64,000 nt of DNA from Nocardioides dokdonensis FR1436 (GCF_001653335.1 NZ_CP015079.1:3038001-3102000); one strand, 5' to 3'; numbered from the stretch's first letter, positions 26,297 to 34,753 are shown. Notes: a model not told the origin generated them from the letters alone. Numbers and translations are program-made.

Positions 26297-26973
26297 CCCC
26301 TCCCCGGATGCTGCCCCGGATGCTGGTCGTCGCGAAGGCGCCCGTGGCCGGGAAGGTCAAGACCCGCCTGGGGGCCGACATCGGGCTCGAGGCGGCCGCC
26401 GAGGTGGCCGCCGCCTGCCTCCTGGACACCCTCGCCGCGTGCACCGAGGCCGTCGGCGCCAAGCACTGCCACCTCGACCTGGCCGGTGACCTCGCCGACG
26501 GCGTGCGCGCCGACGAGCTCGTGGCCGCGAGCGCCGGCTGGACCACCAGCCCGCAGCGCGGCGACGGCTTCGACGAGCGCCTGGCCCACGCCCACGCGTC
26601 GGTGGCCGCCACCGGCCCGGGCCCGGTCGTGCAGGTCGGCATGGACACCCCGCAGGTGACGCCCGCCCTGCTCCTCGACGCCGCCGCCGGGCTCGCCGAC
26701 CACGACGCCGTCCTGGGCCCCGCCGACGACGGCGGCTGGTGGGTGCTCGCGCTGCGGGACCCGCTCGCCGCGCAGGCGCTGGTCGGGGTCGAGATGTCCA
26801 CGCCGACGACGTACGACGACACCCGCGCCGCGCTCGAGGCCGCGGGCCTGCGGGTCGGCAGCACCGCCACCCTGCTCGACGTCGACACCGTCGCCGACGC
26901 CGAGGCCCTCCTGGCCGACGCCGCGCCCGGCGCCCGGTTCGCCGCCTCGTGGAAGGTGCTGGTGCCCCGATGA
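26293..26973 (+). CDS. DUF2064 / TIGR04282-type glycosyltransferase-like protein
   Basis: Nucleotidyltransferase/GT-A-like protein of 226 residues: MLVVAKAPVAGKVKTRLGADIGLE at the start is the family signature, followed by QRGDGFDERLAHA, VVQVGMDTPQVTP and GPADDGGWWVLAL. Databases often call this family arsenosugar biosynthesis glycosyltransferase, but no arsenic gene is present here, so that name should not be taken as function. GTG start overlaps the GT2 stop by 4 bases; its stop overlaps the methyltransferase start. The GKVKTRL motif suggests nucleotide or sugar-phosphate binding. Confidence 0.82.
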   Translation: MTPPRMLPRMLVVAKAPVAGKVKTRLGADIGLEAAAEVAAACLLDTLAACTEAVGAKHCHLDLAGDLADGVRADELVAASAGWTTSPQRGDGFDERLAHAHASVAATGPGPVVQVGMDTPQVTPALLLDAAAGLADHDAVLGPADDGGWWVLALRDPLAAQALVGVEMSTPTTYDDTRAALEAAGLRVGSTATLLDVDTVADAEALLADAAPGARFAASWKVLVPR

Positions 26974-27617
26974 TCCAGCGCGACGAACCGTTCTCGACCG
27001 TCTTCGCCCGTGCCCTGCAGGGCATCCCGTGCCGGGTCGTCGGCCTCGACGACGGGCCCTCCGTCCTGCCGATGGGGGAGTGGACCCGCGAGGCGGACGA
27101 GCAGGACCTCGCCGTGCTGGCGCACTGCAGCGGCCCCACCCTCGACATCGGGTGCGGCCCCGGCCGGATGACCGCGAGCCTGGCCCGGATGGGCCACCAG
27201 GTCCTCGGGATCGACGTGGTCCCCGAGGCCGTCGAGCAGACCCGGCAGCGCGGGGTCCCGGCGCTGCTGCGCGACCTCTACGACGCCCTGCCCGACGAGG
27301 GGCGCTGGGAGACCGTGCTCCTGGCCGACGGCAACGTCGGCATCGGCGGCGACCCGGTGGCGCTGCTGCGACGCTCGCGCGAGCTCCTCGGGAGCTTCGG
27401 CCGCGTCGTGGTCGAGGTCGCGGCGCCCGGGACGGCGCTGAGCACCCGGTGGGTCACCCTCGAGGCCGGCGAGGCGCGCAGCCGTCCCTTCCGCTGGTCG
27501 GTGGTCGGGGCCGACGACATCGCGACCGTCGCCGCCAAGGCCGGTCTGGGAGTGACGACCTGCACCGGCGTGGGCAGCGGCGACCGCTGGGTCTCCGTGC
27601 TGCAGGTGCGCGGATGA
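26970..27617 (+). CDS. class I SAM-dependent methyltransferase
   Basis: Rossmann-fold methyltransferase, 215 residues, with motif I LDIGCGPGRMTASLA at about 58-72 and motif II region VLGIDVVPEAVEQTR. The N-terminal 45 residues (FARALQGIPCRVVGLDDG, PSVLPMGEWTREAD) are specific to a group encoded beside DUF2064 and molybdopterin oxidoreductase genes. Coupled by ATGA overlaps on both sides. Acceptor unknown. Confidence 0.85.
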   Translation: MIQRDEPFSTVFARALQGIPCRVVGLDDGPSVLPMGEWTREADEQDLAVLAHCSGPTLDIGCGPGRMTASLARMGHQVLGIDVVPEAVEQTRQRGVPALLRDLYDALPDEGRWETVLLADGNVGIGGDPVALLRRSRELLGSFGRVVVEVAAPGTALSTRWVTLEAGEARSRPFRWSVVGADDIATVAAKAGLGVTTCTGVGSGDRWVSVLQVRG

Positions 27618-28822
27618 GCGCATCACTGCGGCTGCCCGACGAACGCTCCTTCTCGACCCGGCTGCGCAGTGCCGCGGTCGCGGCCCGGGTCGGCACCGTG
27701 CTGGGCGTGTGCTTCGCGCTGGCCTTCCTGACCGGGCTGGTCAGCCACTACGCCCAGAACCCCACCCAGCCGGTCCCGTTCCCGACCAGTCCCGCGTGGG
27801 GCTACCGACTCACCCAGGGGCTGCACATCATCAGCGGCACCGCCGCGGTGCCGCTGCTCCTGGTCAAGCTCTGGACCGTCTACCCGCTGCTGCTGGCCCG
27901 CCCGTCCCTGCGCCTGCGCCGCCTCGCGGTCGAGCTCGCCGAGCGGCTCTCGATCCTCCTGCTCGTCGGCGCCGCGCTGTTCCTGCTGGTCACCGGGCTG
28001 CAGAACATCAGCCACTGGTACCCCTGGGCGTTCTCCTTCCGCTCCACCCACTACGCGATGGCCTGGATCGCGATCGGATCGCTGGTCCTGCACGTCGCGG
28101 TCAAGCTGCCGCTGGTGCGGCACGCGCTGACCCACGACGTCGACGACACCACCCTCGACCGGCCCGGCGCGGCCGAGCCGGGCGCGGCCGAGCCGGGCGC
28201 GGCCGAGCCGGCTGCGGCCGGACCCGGTGCCCTGGGCCGCCGCGGCCTCCTGCGGGCGACGTGGCTGGCCACCGGCGCGGTGGTGCTCGCGACCGCAGGG
28301 TCGACGGTGCCGTTCCTGCGCTGGGTCTCCGTCCTGGCGGTGCGCTCGGGCGAGGGCCCGCAGGGCGTGCCGGTCAACAAGACCGCCGAAGACGCCGGGG
28401 TCACCGAGGCCGCACAGGACCCGGCGTACCGCCTCGAGGTGGTGCACGGCGAGCGCAGCGTCTCCTTGGACCGCGACGACCTCCTGGCCCTGCCGCAGCG
28501 CAGCGAGGAGCTGCCGATCGCCTGCGTCGAGGGCTGGAGCGCCTCCGGCACCTGGAGCGGCGTCCGGCTGCGCGACCTCCTCGACCTGGTCGAGGCCCCC
28601 CAGGACGTCGAGGTGGTCCTCACCTCGCTGCAGGAGTCGGGGCCGTTCCGGGTGACGCTGCTGCAGAGCGGCTTCGTCGACGACGACCGGACCCTGGTGG
28701 CGCTGGGCCTGGCCGGGTCGCCGCTCGACCTCGACCACGGCTACCCGGCCCGCCTGATCGCACCCAACCGACCCGGCGTGCTGCAGACCAAGTGGCTGAG
28801 CCGCATCGAGGTGCGGACGTGA
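27614..28822 (+). CDS. cytochrome b561-like / sulfite-oxidase-type molybdopterin oxidoreductase fusion
   Basis: Membrane-anchored molybdenum enzyme, 402 residues. The first ~180 residues hold four hydrophobic helices with histidines (LHIISG, NISHWYPW, STHYAMAW, VLHVAVKL) spaced as heme-b ligands. A proline/alanine linker of PGAAE repeats follows, then one more helix (LATGAVVLATAGSTVPFL). The C-terminal domain about 265-402 is sulfite-oxidase-like with the molybdenum-ligating Cys304 in PIACVEGWSASGTW. This is a natural fusion of what are separate YedY-type catalytic and YedZ-type heme subunits elsewhere. Substrate unknown; methionine sulfoxide or another S/N-oxide is possible. Confidence 0.82.
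   Translation: MSASLRLPDERSFSTRLRSAAVAARVGTVLGVCFALAFLTGLVSHYAQNPTQPVPFPTSPAWGYRLTQGLHIISGTAAVPLLLVKLWTVYPLLLARPSLRLRRLAVELAERLSILLLVGAALFLLVTGLQNISHWYPWAFSFRSTHYAMAWIAIGSLVLHVAVKLPLVRHALTHDVDDTTLDRPGAAEPGAAEPGAAEPAAAGPGALGRRGLLRATWLATGAVVLATAGSTVPFLRWVSVLAVRSGEGPQGVPVNKTAEDAGVTEAAQDPAYRLEVVHGERSVSLDRDDLLALPQRSEELPIACVEGWSASGTWSGVRLRDLLDLVEAPQDVEVVLTSLQESGPFRVTLLQSGFVDDDRTLVALGLAGSPLDLDHGYPARLIAPNRPGVLQTKWLSRIEVRT
28163..28219 (+). repeat. in-frame 15-bp tandem repeat in the linker
   Basis: Three near-identical 15-base units (CCGGGCGCGGCCGAG type) and a degenerate fourth encode PGAAE repeats in the linker between the heme and molybdenum domains. Length variation between strains would be expected. 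Confidence 0.85.
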
Positions 28823-29244
28823 GCCCCGGCCGTCTCCTGCTCGGCGCCGCCGGCGCGTCGGTGACGGCGTACGGCGCCTGGTTGCTCTGGTCGCGCCGCG
28901 AGCCGGCCGACGTGCTCGACGCCGCCGTGTGGGCCGGGGGTGCGGTGCTGGTGCACGACGTGCTGCTCGCAGCCGTGCTCCTGCTCGCGGGGCTGGTGCT
29001 CGCCCGGCTGGTCCCGGCCGTGGCCCGGGCCCCGGTCGTGGTGGGCGCCGTCGTGCTCGGCAGCCTGAGCCTGGTCGCGGTGCCCGTGCTCGGCAGCTGG
29101 GGGCGCGACACCGACCCGACCAACGAGACGCTGCTCGACCGCGACTACGTCGCCGGGTGGTGGGTGCTGGCGGCGCTGGTGGCCGCGGGCGTGCTCGTCG
29201 GGGTGGCCGTGCGCCTCCTCCGCGCCCGGCACGCGCGTCCCTGA
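28819..29244 (+). CDS. small integral membrane protein, unknown function
   Basis: Protein of 141 residues with about four hydrophobic helices ([79 protein letters not shown]). An extracytoplasmic loop [19 protein letters not shown] is the most polar part. I recognise no family with confidence. GTG start overlaps the stop of the molybdopterin protein by 4 bases, so it may be an accessory subunit of that enzyme. Confidence 0.72.
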   Translation: MSPGRLLLGAAGASVTAYGAWLLWSRREPADVLDAAVWAGGAVLVHDVLLAAVLLLAGLVLARLVPAVARAPVVVGAVVLGSLSLVAVPVLGSWGRDTDPTNETLLDRDYVAGWWVLAALVAAGVLVGVAVRLLRARHARP

Positions 29245-29252
29245 GACCCGCT

Positions 29253-29270
29253 CGCCCGGCCGGCCGGGCG
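29253..29270. terminator. GC palindrome after the molybdenum operon
   Basis: Perfect 18-base palindrome CGCCCGGCCGGCCGGGCG starting 8 bases after the operon stop and just before the recA control region. It could fold as a hairpin with a 4-base loop. Confidence 0.5.
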
Positions 29271-29293
29271 ACACGCCGACCCTGCCTCCCACC

Positions 29294-29309
29294 TCGAACA
29301 GGTGTTCGG
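29294..29309. promoter_or_regulatory. LexA (SOS) box of recA
   Basis: TCGAACAGGTGTTCGG matches the actinobacterial SOS consensus TCGAAC-N4-GTTCGA with one mismatch at the last base. A -10-like TACAGT lies at 29312-29317, so LexA bound here would cover the recA promoter. RecA genes are classical LexA targets. Confidence 0.88.
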
Positions 29310-29461
29310 CCTACAGTAGGTGCACAGGTGACGCGCAGGACGCCGTTCCCCACAGGCCCGGGCTCCCGGCCCGGTCTTGTCGGTGGTCCCCTCTAGCGTC
29401 GGCCACGACGACAGACCACATGACCGCGGGGCCGCCGGCCCCGCACACGGACGGAGACATC

Positions 29462-30514
29462 ATGGCTGGTGCAGACCGCGACAAGGCGCTCGACGCCGCA
29501 CTGCTCAACATCGAGAAGCAGTTCGGCAAGGGTTCGGTGATGCGCCTCGGTGACGAGACGCGCGCCCCCCTCGAAGTCATCCCCACGGGCTCGATCGCCC
29601 TCGACGTGGCCCTGGGCCTCGGTGGGCTGCCGCGCGGTCGCGTGGTGGAGATCTACGGCCCAGAGTCCTCGGGAAAGACCACGGTCGCGCTGCACGCGGT
29701 GGCCAACGCCCAGGCCGCCGGCGGCATCGTGGCGTTCATCGACGCCGAGCACGCGCTGGACCCCGACTACGCCAAGAACCTCGGCGTCGACACCGACGCA
29801 CTGCTGGTCTCGCAGCCCGACTCGGGTGAGCAGGCCCTCGAGATCGCCGACATGCTCGTGCGCTCGGGTGCCCTCGACCTCATCGTCATCGACTCCGTGG
29901 CCGCGCTCGTGCCCCGCGCCGAGATCGAGGGCGAGATGGGTGACAGCCACGTCGGCCTCCAGGCCCGGCTGATGAGCCAGGCGCTGCGCAAGATGACCGG
30001 TGCCCTGAACAACTCGAACACCACCGCGATCTTCATCAACCAGCTGCGCGAGAAGATCGGCGTCATGTTCGGCTCGCCCGAGACCACCACCGGTGGTCGG
30101 GCGCTGAAGTTCTACTCCTCGGTGCGCCTCGACGTGCGCCGCATCGAGACGCTCAAGGACGGCCAGGACATGGTCGGCAACCGCACCCGCTGCAAGGTGG
30201 TCAAGAACAAGGTCGCGCCGCCGTTCAAGCAGGCCGAGTTCGACATCATGTACGGCAAGGGCATCAGCCGCGAGGGCGGTCTGATCGACGTGGGCGTCGA
30301 GGCGGGCCTGGTGCGCAAGGCCGGCGCTTGGTACACCTACGAGGGCGACCAGCTCGGCCAGGGCAAGGAGAACGCGCGGACCTTCCTGCGCGACAACCCC
30401 GACCTGGCCAACGAGCTGGAGAAGAAGATCCTGGAGAAGCTCGGGGTCGGCCCGCAGGTCGACGCCGAGGTCCCCGCCGAGCTCGCCGAGCCTGTGGGTG
30501 TCGACGACTTCTGA
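29462..30514 (+). CDS. recA: recombinase RecA
   Basis: ATP-dependent strand-exchange protein and co-protease for Lex[17 protein letters not shown] start, Walker A at 66-73 (GPESSGKTT), and the L2 region [20 protein letters not shown] are intact. No intein is present. At 350 residues the length is normal. The ATG at 29462 has GGAG 5 bases upstream; upstream codons in the ORF belong to the leader. A LexA box precedes it, and recX follows, overlapping or nearly so. Confidence 0.98.
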   Translation: MAGADRDKALDAALLNIEKQFGKGSVMRLGDETRAPLEVIPTGSIALDVALGLGGLPRGRVVEIYGPESSGKTTVALHAVANAQAAGGIVAFIDAEHALDPDYAKNLGVDTDALLVSQPDSGEQALEIADMLVRSGALDLIVIDSVAALVPRAEIEGEMGDSHVGLQARLMSQALRKMTGALNNSNTTAIFINQLREKIGVMFGSPETTTGGRALKFYSSVRLDVRRIETLKDGQDMVGNRTRCKVVKNKVAPPFKQAEFDIMYGKGISREGGLIDVGVEAGLVRKAGAWYTYEGDQLGQGKENARTFLRDNPDLANELEKKILEKLGVGPQVDAEVPAELAEPVGVDDF

Positions 30515-30545
30515 GGACCGTCCGCCGCCGTCCTGGGCGGGGGAC

Positions 30546-31142
30546 GTGTCCGTCGGTGTCGATGCCTGGACCCAGCGCGCCGCGCCGGACCCAGGTCACC
30601 AGCCGGTGCCACCGCCCGACCCGGTCGCCGAGGTGCCGCACGCCGACCCCGAGTCGGTGGCGCGCACGATCCTGCTGGACCAGCTCACCGGGCGGGCCCG
30701 CAGCCGCAAGGAGCTCAGCGACAAGCTCGCGGCCAAGCTCGTCCCCGACGACGTGGCCACGCGGCTGCTCGACCGGTTCGAGGAGATCGGCCTCATCGAC
30801 GACGAGGCCTTCGCCCGGTCGTGGGTGGCTGCTCGAGGGCCGGGGGAGGGCGGCACCGGGCGCCGCCTCGCGCCCCGGGCGCTGTCCCAGGAGCTGCGGC
30901 GCAAGGGCATCGACGACGAGATCGTGCGCGAGGTGCTCGACGAGGTCGACCCGGACGACGAGGAGCAGGCCGCCCGGGCCCTGGTGCGCAAGAAGCTGCG
31001 ATCGTTGAGCCGCGTCGACGACGTCACCGCGACCCGTCGGCTGGTCGGGATGCTGGCGCGCAAGGGCTACGGCTCCGGGCTGTGCTTCCTGGTGGTGCGC
31101 GAGGAGCTCGCCGCCGCCGACCGCGACGCGCCCGAGCGGTAG
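30546..31142 (+). CDS. recX: recombination regulatory protein RecX
   Basis: Three-helix-repeat protein that binds inside the RecA filament and limits its activity. ARTILLDQLTGRARSRKELSDK, GLIDDEAFARSWV and AARALVRKKLRSL are characteristic. The start is uncertain: GTG at 30546 follows a G-rich SD-like run and gives 198 residues, while GTG at 30498 would overlap recA by 17 bases. Either leaves a disordered, proline-rich N-terminus. Co-transcription with recA and SOS control are expected. Confidence 0.88.
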   Translation: MSVGVDAWTQRAAPDPGHQPVPPPDPVAEVPHADPESVARTILLDQLTGRARSRKELSDKLAAKLVPDDVATRLLDRFEEIGLIDDEAFARSWVAARGPGEGGTGRRLAPRALSQELRRKGIDDEIVREVLDEVDPDDEEQAARALVRKKLRSLSRVDDVTATRRLVGMLARKGYGSGLCFLVVREELAAADRDAPER

Positions 31143-31177
31143 CCCCGCTGCGGGTCCGGGGTGGCAGGATGCCCCGG

Positions 31178-32020
31178 GTGATCGCCGAGCACCTGCGCCT
31201 GCCTCCGGGCCCCGTCGACCTGGCCGCAATCCCGACCGGGGCCACCCCCGGCTTCGACGGCGGCAAGAGCGACGGCAAGGAGGCGCTCACCGAGCTCGGT
31301 GACGAGCTGAGCGACCTGCAGGAGCGACTGTTCGCCGAGGGTCGCAGCGGCGGGCACCGCAGCCTGCTGCTGGTGCTGCAGGGCATGGACACCTCCGGCA
31401 AGGGGGGCGTGGTGCGCCACACCGTGGCCCTCGTGGACCCGCAGGGCATCGAGGTGACCGCGTTCGGCCGTCCCACCGAGGAGGAGCTGGCCCACGACTT
31501 CCTGTGGCGGGTGCGCAACGCGCTGCCGGCCCCGGGCCGGATCGGCGTCTTCGACCGCTCGCACTACGAGGACGTGCTGGTCGCCAAGGTGCGCGAGCTC
31601 GTGGACGCCGACGAGGTCGAGCGGCGCTACGACGCCATCAACGAGCTCGAGGCCGAGCTGGTCGCCGGGGGCACCCCGGTGCTCAAGTGCTTCCTGCACA
31701 TCTCGCCCGACGAGCAGCGCGAGCGCCTGCTCAAGCGGCTCGACCGGCCCGAGAAGCACTGGAAGTTCGACCCCGTCGACATCGACGACCGCCAGCTGTG
31801 GCCCGAGTTCCGCGACGCCTACGAGACGGCCCTGGAGCGCACCAACACCGAGGTCGCGCCGTGGTACGTCGTGCCCGGCGACAAGAAGTGGTACCGCAAC
31901 CTCGCCGTCGGCCTGCTGCTGCGCGACGCCCTGGCGCACCTCGCCCCGACCTGGCCCCCGGCCGAGATCGACGTCGAGGCCCAGCGCCAGCGGTTGCTCG
32001 ACGAGCAGCCGGTCCAGTGA
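31178..32020 (+). CDS. polyphosphate kinase 2 family protein
   Basis: PPK2-type P-loop kinase that uses polyphosphate to phosphorylate nucleotides. Walker A is LQGMDTSGKGG (about 67-77), Walker B/lid features are GVFDRSHYEDVL, and KHWKFDPVDIDDR and APWYVVPGDKKWYRNLAV are conserved. About 280 residues: a single PPK2 domain. GTG at 31178 fits AGGA 9 bases upstream; ATG at 31169 is an alternative with no spacing to that site. It overlaps the HipA-like gene by 4 bases. Whether it prefers AMP, ADP or GDP cannot be read here. Confidence 0.87.
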   Translation: MIAEHLRLPPGPVDLAAIPTGATPGFDGGKSDGKEALTELGDELSDLQERLFAEGRSGGHRSLLLVLQGMDTSGKGGVVRHTVALVDPQGIEVTAFGRPTEEELAHDFLWRVRNALPAPGRIGVFDRSHYEDVLVAKVRELVDADEVERRYDAINELEAELVAGGTPVLKCFLHISPDEQRERLLKRLDRPEKHWKFDPVDIDDRQLWPEFRDAYETALERTNTEVAPWYVVPGDKKWYRNLAVGLLLRDALAHLAPTWPPAEIDVEAQRQRLLDEQPVQ

Positions 32021-32835
32021 CCTCCGTGGTCCCCGTGGAGGCGCTGGCGCGCGTCGCCGTCACCCGCTACGTCACCCCGCTGCGCGAGGGCGGCAGCCTC
32101 CCCGGCATCGTCGAGGCCGAGGACCTCGGCACCTACGTCTGCAAGTTCCGTGGCGCGGGTCAGGGCCTGCGGGTGCTGGTCGCCGAGGTGGTGGTGGCTG
32201 AGCTGGCCCGCCGCGTCGGGCTGCGCACCCCGCGGCTGGTGGTGCTGGACCTCGACCAGGAGCTGGCCCGCTACGAGGCCGACGAGGAGGTCCAGGACCT
32301 GCTGCGCGCCAGCGTCGGGTGCAACCTGGGCGTCGACTTCCTGCCCGGCTCCTTCGGCTTCGACGGCGCGCTGCCGACCGGCTCGTCGCCGGACGAGGCC
32401 GCCCGGGTGCTGTGGCTCGACGCGTTCTGCGCCAACGTCGACCGGTCCTGGCGCAACCCCAACCTGCTGGTCTGGAACGGCGACCTGTGGGTCATCGACC
32501 ACGGCGCCTCGCTCTACTTCCACCACGGCTGGCCGGGGGGCACCCTGCTCAAGGAGGGCGCGGCCCGGCGCTTCGCCCAGCAGAAGTGGAACGTGGACGA
32601 CCACGTGCTGGTCGAGCACCTCGACCGGCTCCCCGCCGTCGACGCCGCCATCAGCGCCGCGCTCGACCCCGAGGTCCTGCCCGAGGTGCTCGCGCTGGTG
32701 CCCGACGAGTGGCTGGAGCCGGTGCCGGGTGCGGACACGCCCGCGCAGGTGCGCGCGGCGTACGTCGAGTTCCTGGCGGCGCGGCTGGCGACCCGCGACT
32801 GGCTGCCCTCCGGCGCGACGGGCGGCAGCCGGTGA
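32017..32835 (+). CDS. HipA-like kinase-fold protein
   Basis: Protein of 272 residues related to the HipA/PI3K-like kinase fold: CKFRGAGQGLRVLVAEVVVAELARRVGL at the ATP-binding lobe, LWLDAFCANVDRSWRNPNLLVW resembling the catalytic loop D-x-x-x-x-N, and LWVIDHGASLYFHH resembling the metal-binding DxG. There is no HipB-type antitoxin next to it, so this is not an obvious toxin-antitoxin pair. It overlaps genes on both sides by 4 bases (PPK2 before, DUF3037 after), a pairing seen widely for this family. Its substrate is unknown. Confidence 0.78.
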   Translation: MTSVVPVEALARVAVTRYVTPLREGGSLPGIVEAEDLGTYVCKFRGAGQGLRVLVAEVVVAELARRVGLRTPRLVVLDLDQELARYEADEEVQDLLRASVGCNLGVDFLPGSFGFDGALPTGSSPDEAARVLWLDAFCANVDRSWRNPNLLVWNGDLWVIDHGASLYFHHGWPGGTLLKEGAARRFAQQKWNVDDHVLVEHLDRLPAVDAAISAALDPEVLPEVLALVPDEWLEPVPGADTPAQVRAAYVEFLAARLATRDWLPSGATGGSR

Positions 32836-33212
32836 CCGCCCTGGCCTACCAGTACGTGACGTTGCGCTGCGTGCCGCGCGTGGACCGCGAGGAGTTCCTC
32901 AACGTCGGCGTCGTCGTCTACTGCCACGCCCGGGAGTACCTCGATGCCGCCTGGCACGTGGACCGCGCCCGGTTGGCTGCGCTCGACCCCGGCCTCGACC
33001 TCGACCGGGTCTGCGAGGGCCTCGAGGTGGTGCGCGGCGTCTGCGCCGGCGAGCCGGGCTCCGGGGTGGCGGCCTCGCACCCGATCAGCATGCGCTTCGG
33101 GTTCCTCAAGGCGCCGCGCAGCACCGTCCTGCAGCCGGGGCCGGTGCACGGGGGACTGACCCGTGACCCGGCCCGCCAGCTCGAGCACCTGCTGGAGCGG
33201 CTGGTGCTCTGA
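32832..33212 (+). CDS. DUF3037 family protein
   Basis: Small soluble protein of 126 residues: YQYVTLRCVPRVDREEFLNVGVVVYC opens the domain as in DUF3037 proteins. HPISMRFGFLKAPRSTVLQPGPVHGGLTRDP near the end is also typical. No activity is known. GTG start overlaps the HipA-like stop by 4 bases. The family is mostly encoded beside the HipA-like kinase, implying a functional partner or target. Confidence 0.8.
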   Translation: MTALAYQYVTLRCVPRVDREEFLNVGVVVYCHAREYLDAAWHVDRARLAALDPGLDLDRVCEGLEVVRGVCAGEPGSGVAASHPISMRFGFLKAPRSTVLQPGPVHGGLTRDPARQLEHLLERLVL

Positions 33213-33225
33213 GCCGGCGCGCCCG

Positions 33226-33969
33226 TCAGACCGGGACGAGCTCGACGGCACCGACCGCGTAGCGGGCCAGGATGGTGCGGGCGATCTCGGGGTGCGCGCC
33301 GAGCGGCTCGGAGACCGCGACGGCGCCGGCCTCGAGCGCGAGCTCGGCGGCCCGGTCGGGCAGGAAGCCCGGGGCGAGGAACAGCGAGGCGACCGCGATG
33401 TGGCGTCGACCCTCGGCGCGGAACGCCCGCACCGCCTCGCCGGCGGCAGGCGGGGCCGCGGAGGCGAACGCGGCGGTCACGGGCAGCTTGTGGTGGGTGC
33501 CCCACAGGCGGGCCATCCGGGCGACGCTCTGGTTGGCCAGCGCGTCGCTGGTGCCGGCCGCGGCCAGCACCAGGGCGTCGAGCTCCCGCACCCGCGAGCG
33601 CCTCAGCGCCTCGCGCAGCCGCACGTCGAGGACCTCGAGGAACGAGGTCTCCAGACCCAGCACGTCGGTGGCGCGGACCTTCAGCCCCGGGTGCCGCTGC
33701 ATGGCGGCCTCGATCGCCGCGGGCACGTCGACGGTGGCGTGGTGGGCGCGCGTCAGCAGCAGCGGCACGACCACGATCTCGTCGTGACCGGCGCGCACCA
33801 GGCGGTCCACGACGGTCTGGAAGGAGGGCTTGCTCAGCTCGAGGAACGCCTTCTCGATGCGCAGGTCGGGTCGCGTGCTGCGGACCTCGTCGACCAGCGC
33901 ACCGATCGTCTCGGCGGAGCGCGGGTCTCGGCTTCCGTGGGCCAGGGCCACCAGGGCGGGAGCGGTCAT
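33226..33969 (-). CDS. CbiX/SirB-type sirohydrochlorin chelatase
   Basis: Class II chelatase of 247 residues with two similar halves. ALAHGSRDPRSAETIGALVDEV carries the metal-binding histidine, and VVVPLLLTRAHHATVDVPAA has the second HH pair. As the last gene of the sulfur operon it most likely inserts iron into sirohydrochlorin to make siroheme, the cofactor of the sulfite reductase encoded upstream. A 37-base gap separates it from cysH. Confidence 0.85.
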   Translation of the reverse strand: MTAPALVALAHGSRDPRSAETIGALVDEVRSTRPDLRIEKAFLELSKPSFQTVVDRLVRAGHDEIVVVPLLLTRAHHATVDVPAAIEAAMQRHPGLKVRATDVLGLETSFLEVLDVRLREALRRSRVRELDALVLAAAGTSDALANQSVARMARLWGTHHKLPVTAAFASAAPPAAGEAVRAFRAEGRRHIAVASLFLAPGFLPDRAAELALEAGAVAVSEPLGAHPEIARTILARYAVGAVELVPV

Positions 33970-34006
33970 GGGAGGGACCTCCTCGGGTCGGGGGGTGCGA
34001 CGGGAC

Positions 34007-34753
34007 TCATGCGTGGATCCCGCACTCGGTCTTGGTGGTGCCGGCCCACCGGCCGCTGCGGGCGTCGTCGCCGGGGGCGACGCGCCGGGTGCAGGGCCAG
34101 CAGCCGATGGAGGGGTAGCCGTCGTGGACGAGCGGGTTGACCAGGACGCCGTGCTCGGCGACGTAGGCGCCGACCTGGTCGTCGGACCACCGCGCCAGGG
34201 GGGAGACCTTCACCTTCTGCTTGCGCGCGTCCCAGCCGATGACCGGGGCGATGACCCGGTCATGGGTCTCGGCGCGACGCAGCCCCGTCGCCCACGCGTC
34301 GTACGACGCCAGGGTGCGGCGCAGCGGCTCGACCTTGCGCAGCGCGCAGCACAGGTCGGGGTCGGTGCGGAAGAGCTCGGGCCCGTGGGTGGCGTCCTGC
34401 TCGGCGACGCTCTGCTCGGGCAGCACGGTGCGCATGGTGACGTCGAGGGTGGCCTCGACGGCGTCGCGGGTGCCGATGGTCTCGATGAAGTGGTAGCCGG
34501 TGTCGAGGAAGACCACGTCGACGCCGGGCACGACCCGCGAGGCCAGGTGCGCGAGCACCGCGTCACCCATGGAGGAGGTGATCGCGAACCGGTCGCCGAA
34601 GGTGGCCGCCGCCCACTCGATGATGGTCTCGGCGGGCGCCAGCTCGAGCTCCGCACCCCAGTGCGAGACCAGGTCGCGCAGCTCCTCGGGGCTGCGACCC
34701 TCGGTGCTGGTGGCGCGGTTGTCCCGCGCGGCGCGGGTCGTCGCGGTGCTCAT
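34007..34753 (-). CDS. cysH: assimilatory adenylyl-sulfate (APS) reductase
   Basis: Reduces activated sulfate to sulfite with thioredoxin. The protein has 248 residues. Cysteine pairs C135-C136 (DLCCALRKVEPL) and C218-C221 (GCWPCTRRV) bind a [4Fe-4S] cluster, which marks it as an APS rather than a PAPS reductase. The C-terminal TTKTECGIH carries the catalytic cysteine C244. SSMGDAVLAHL and DTGYHFIET complete the PP-loop-like site. ATG at 34753 overlaps the stop of the tiny Cys4 gene (ATGA). Part of a sulfur-assimilation operon. Confidence 0.93.
   Translation of the reverse strand: MSTATTRAARDNRATSTEGRSPEELRDLVSHWGAELELAPAETIIEWAAATFGDRFAITSSMGDAVLAHLASRVVPGVDVVFLDTGYHFIETIGTRDAVEATLDVTMRTVLPEQSVAEQDATHGPELFRTDPDLCCALRKVEPLRRTLASYDAWATGLRRAETHDRVIAPVIGWDARKQKVKVSPLARWSDDQVGAYVAEHGVLVNPLVHDGYPSIGCWPCTRRVAPGDDARSGRWAGTTKTECGIHA

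Noticed and set aside
26293-26973. Arsenosugar biosynthesis function for the DUF2064 protein
   Set aside because: No arsenic methylase, radical-SAM or arsenate genes nearby; the label comes from family naming.
32017-32835. HipBA toxin-antitoxin system
   Set aside because: No HipB-like HTH gene is adjacent; the partner is DUF3037, and the HipA-like protein lacks the N-terminal HipA subdomain.
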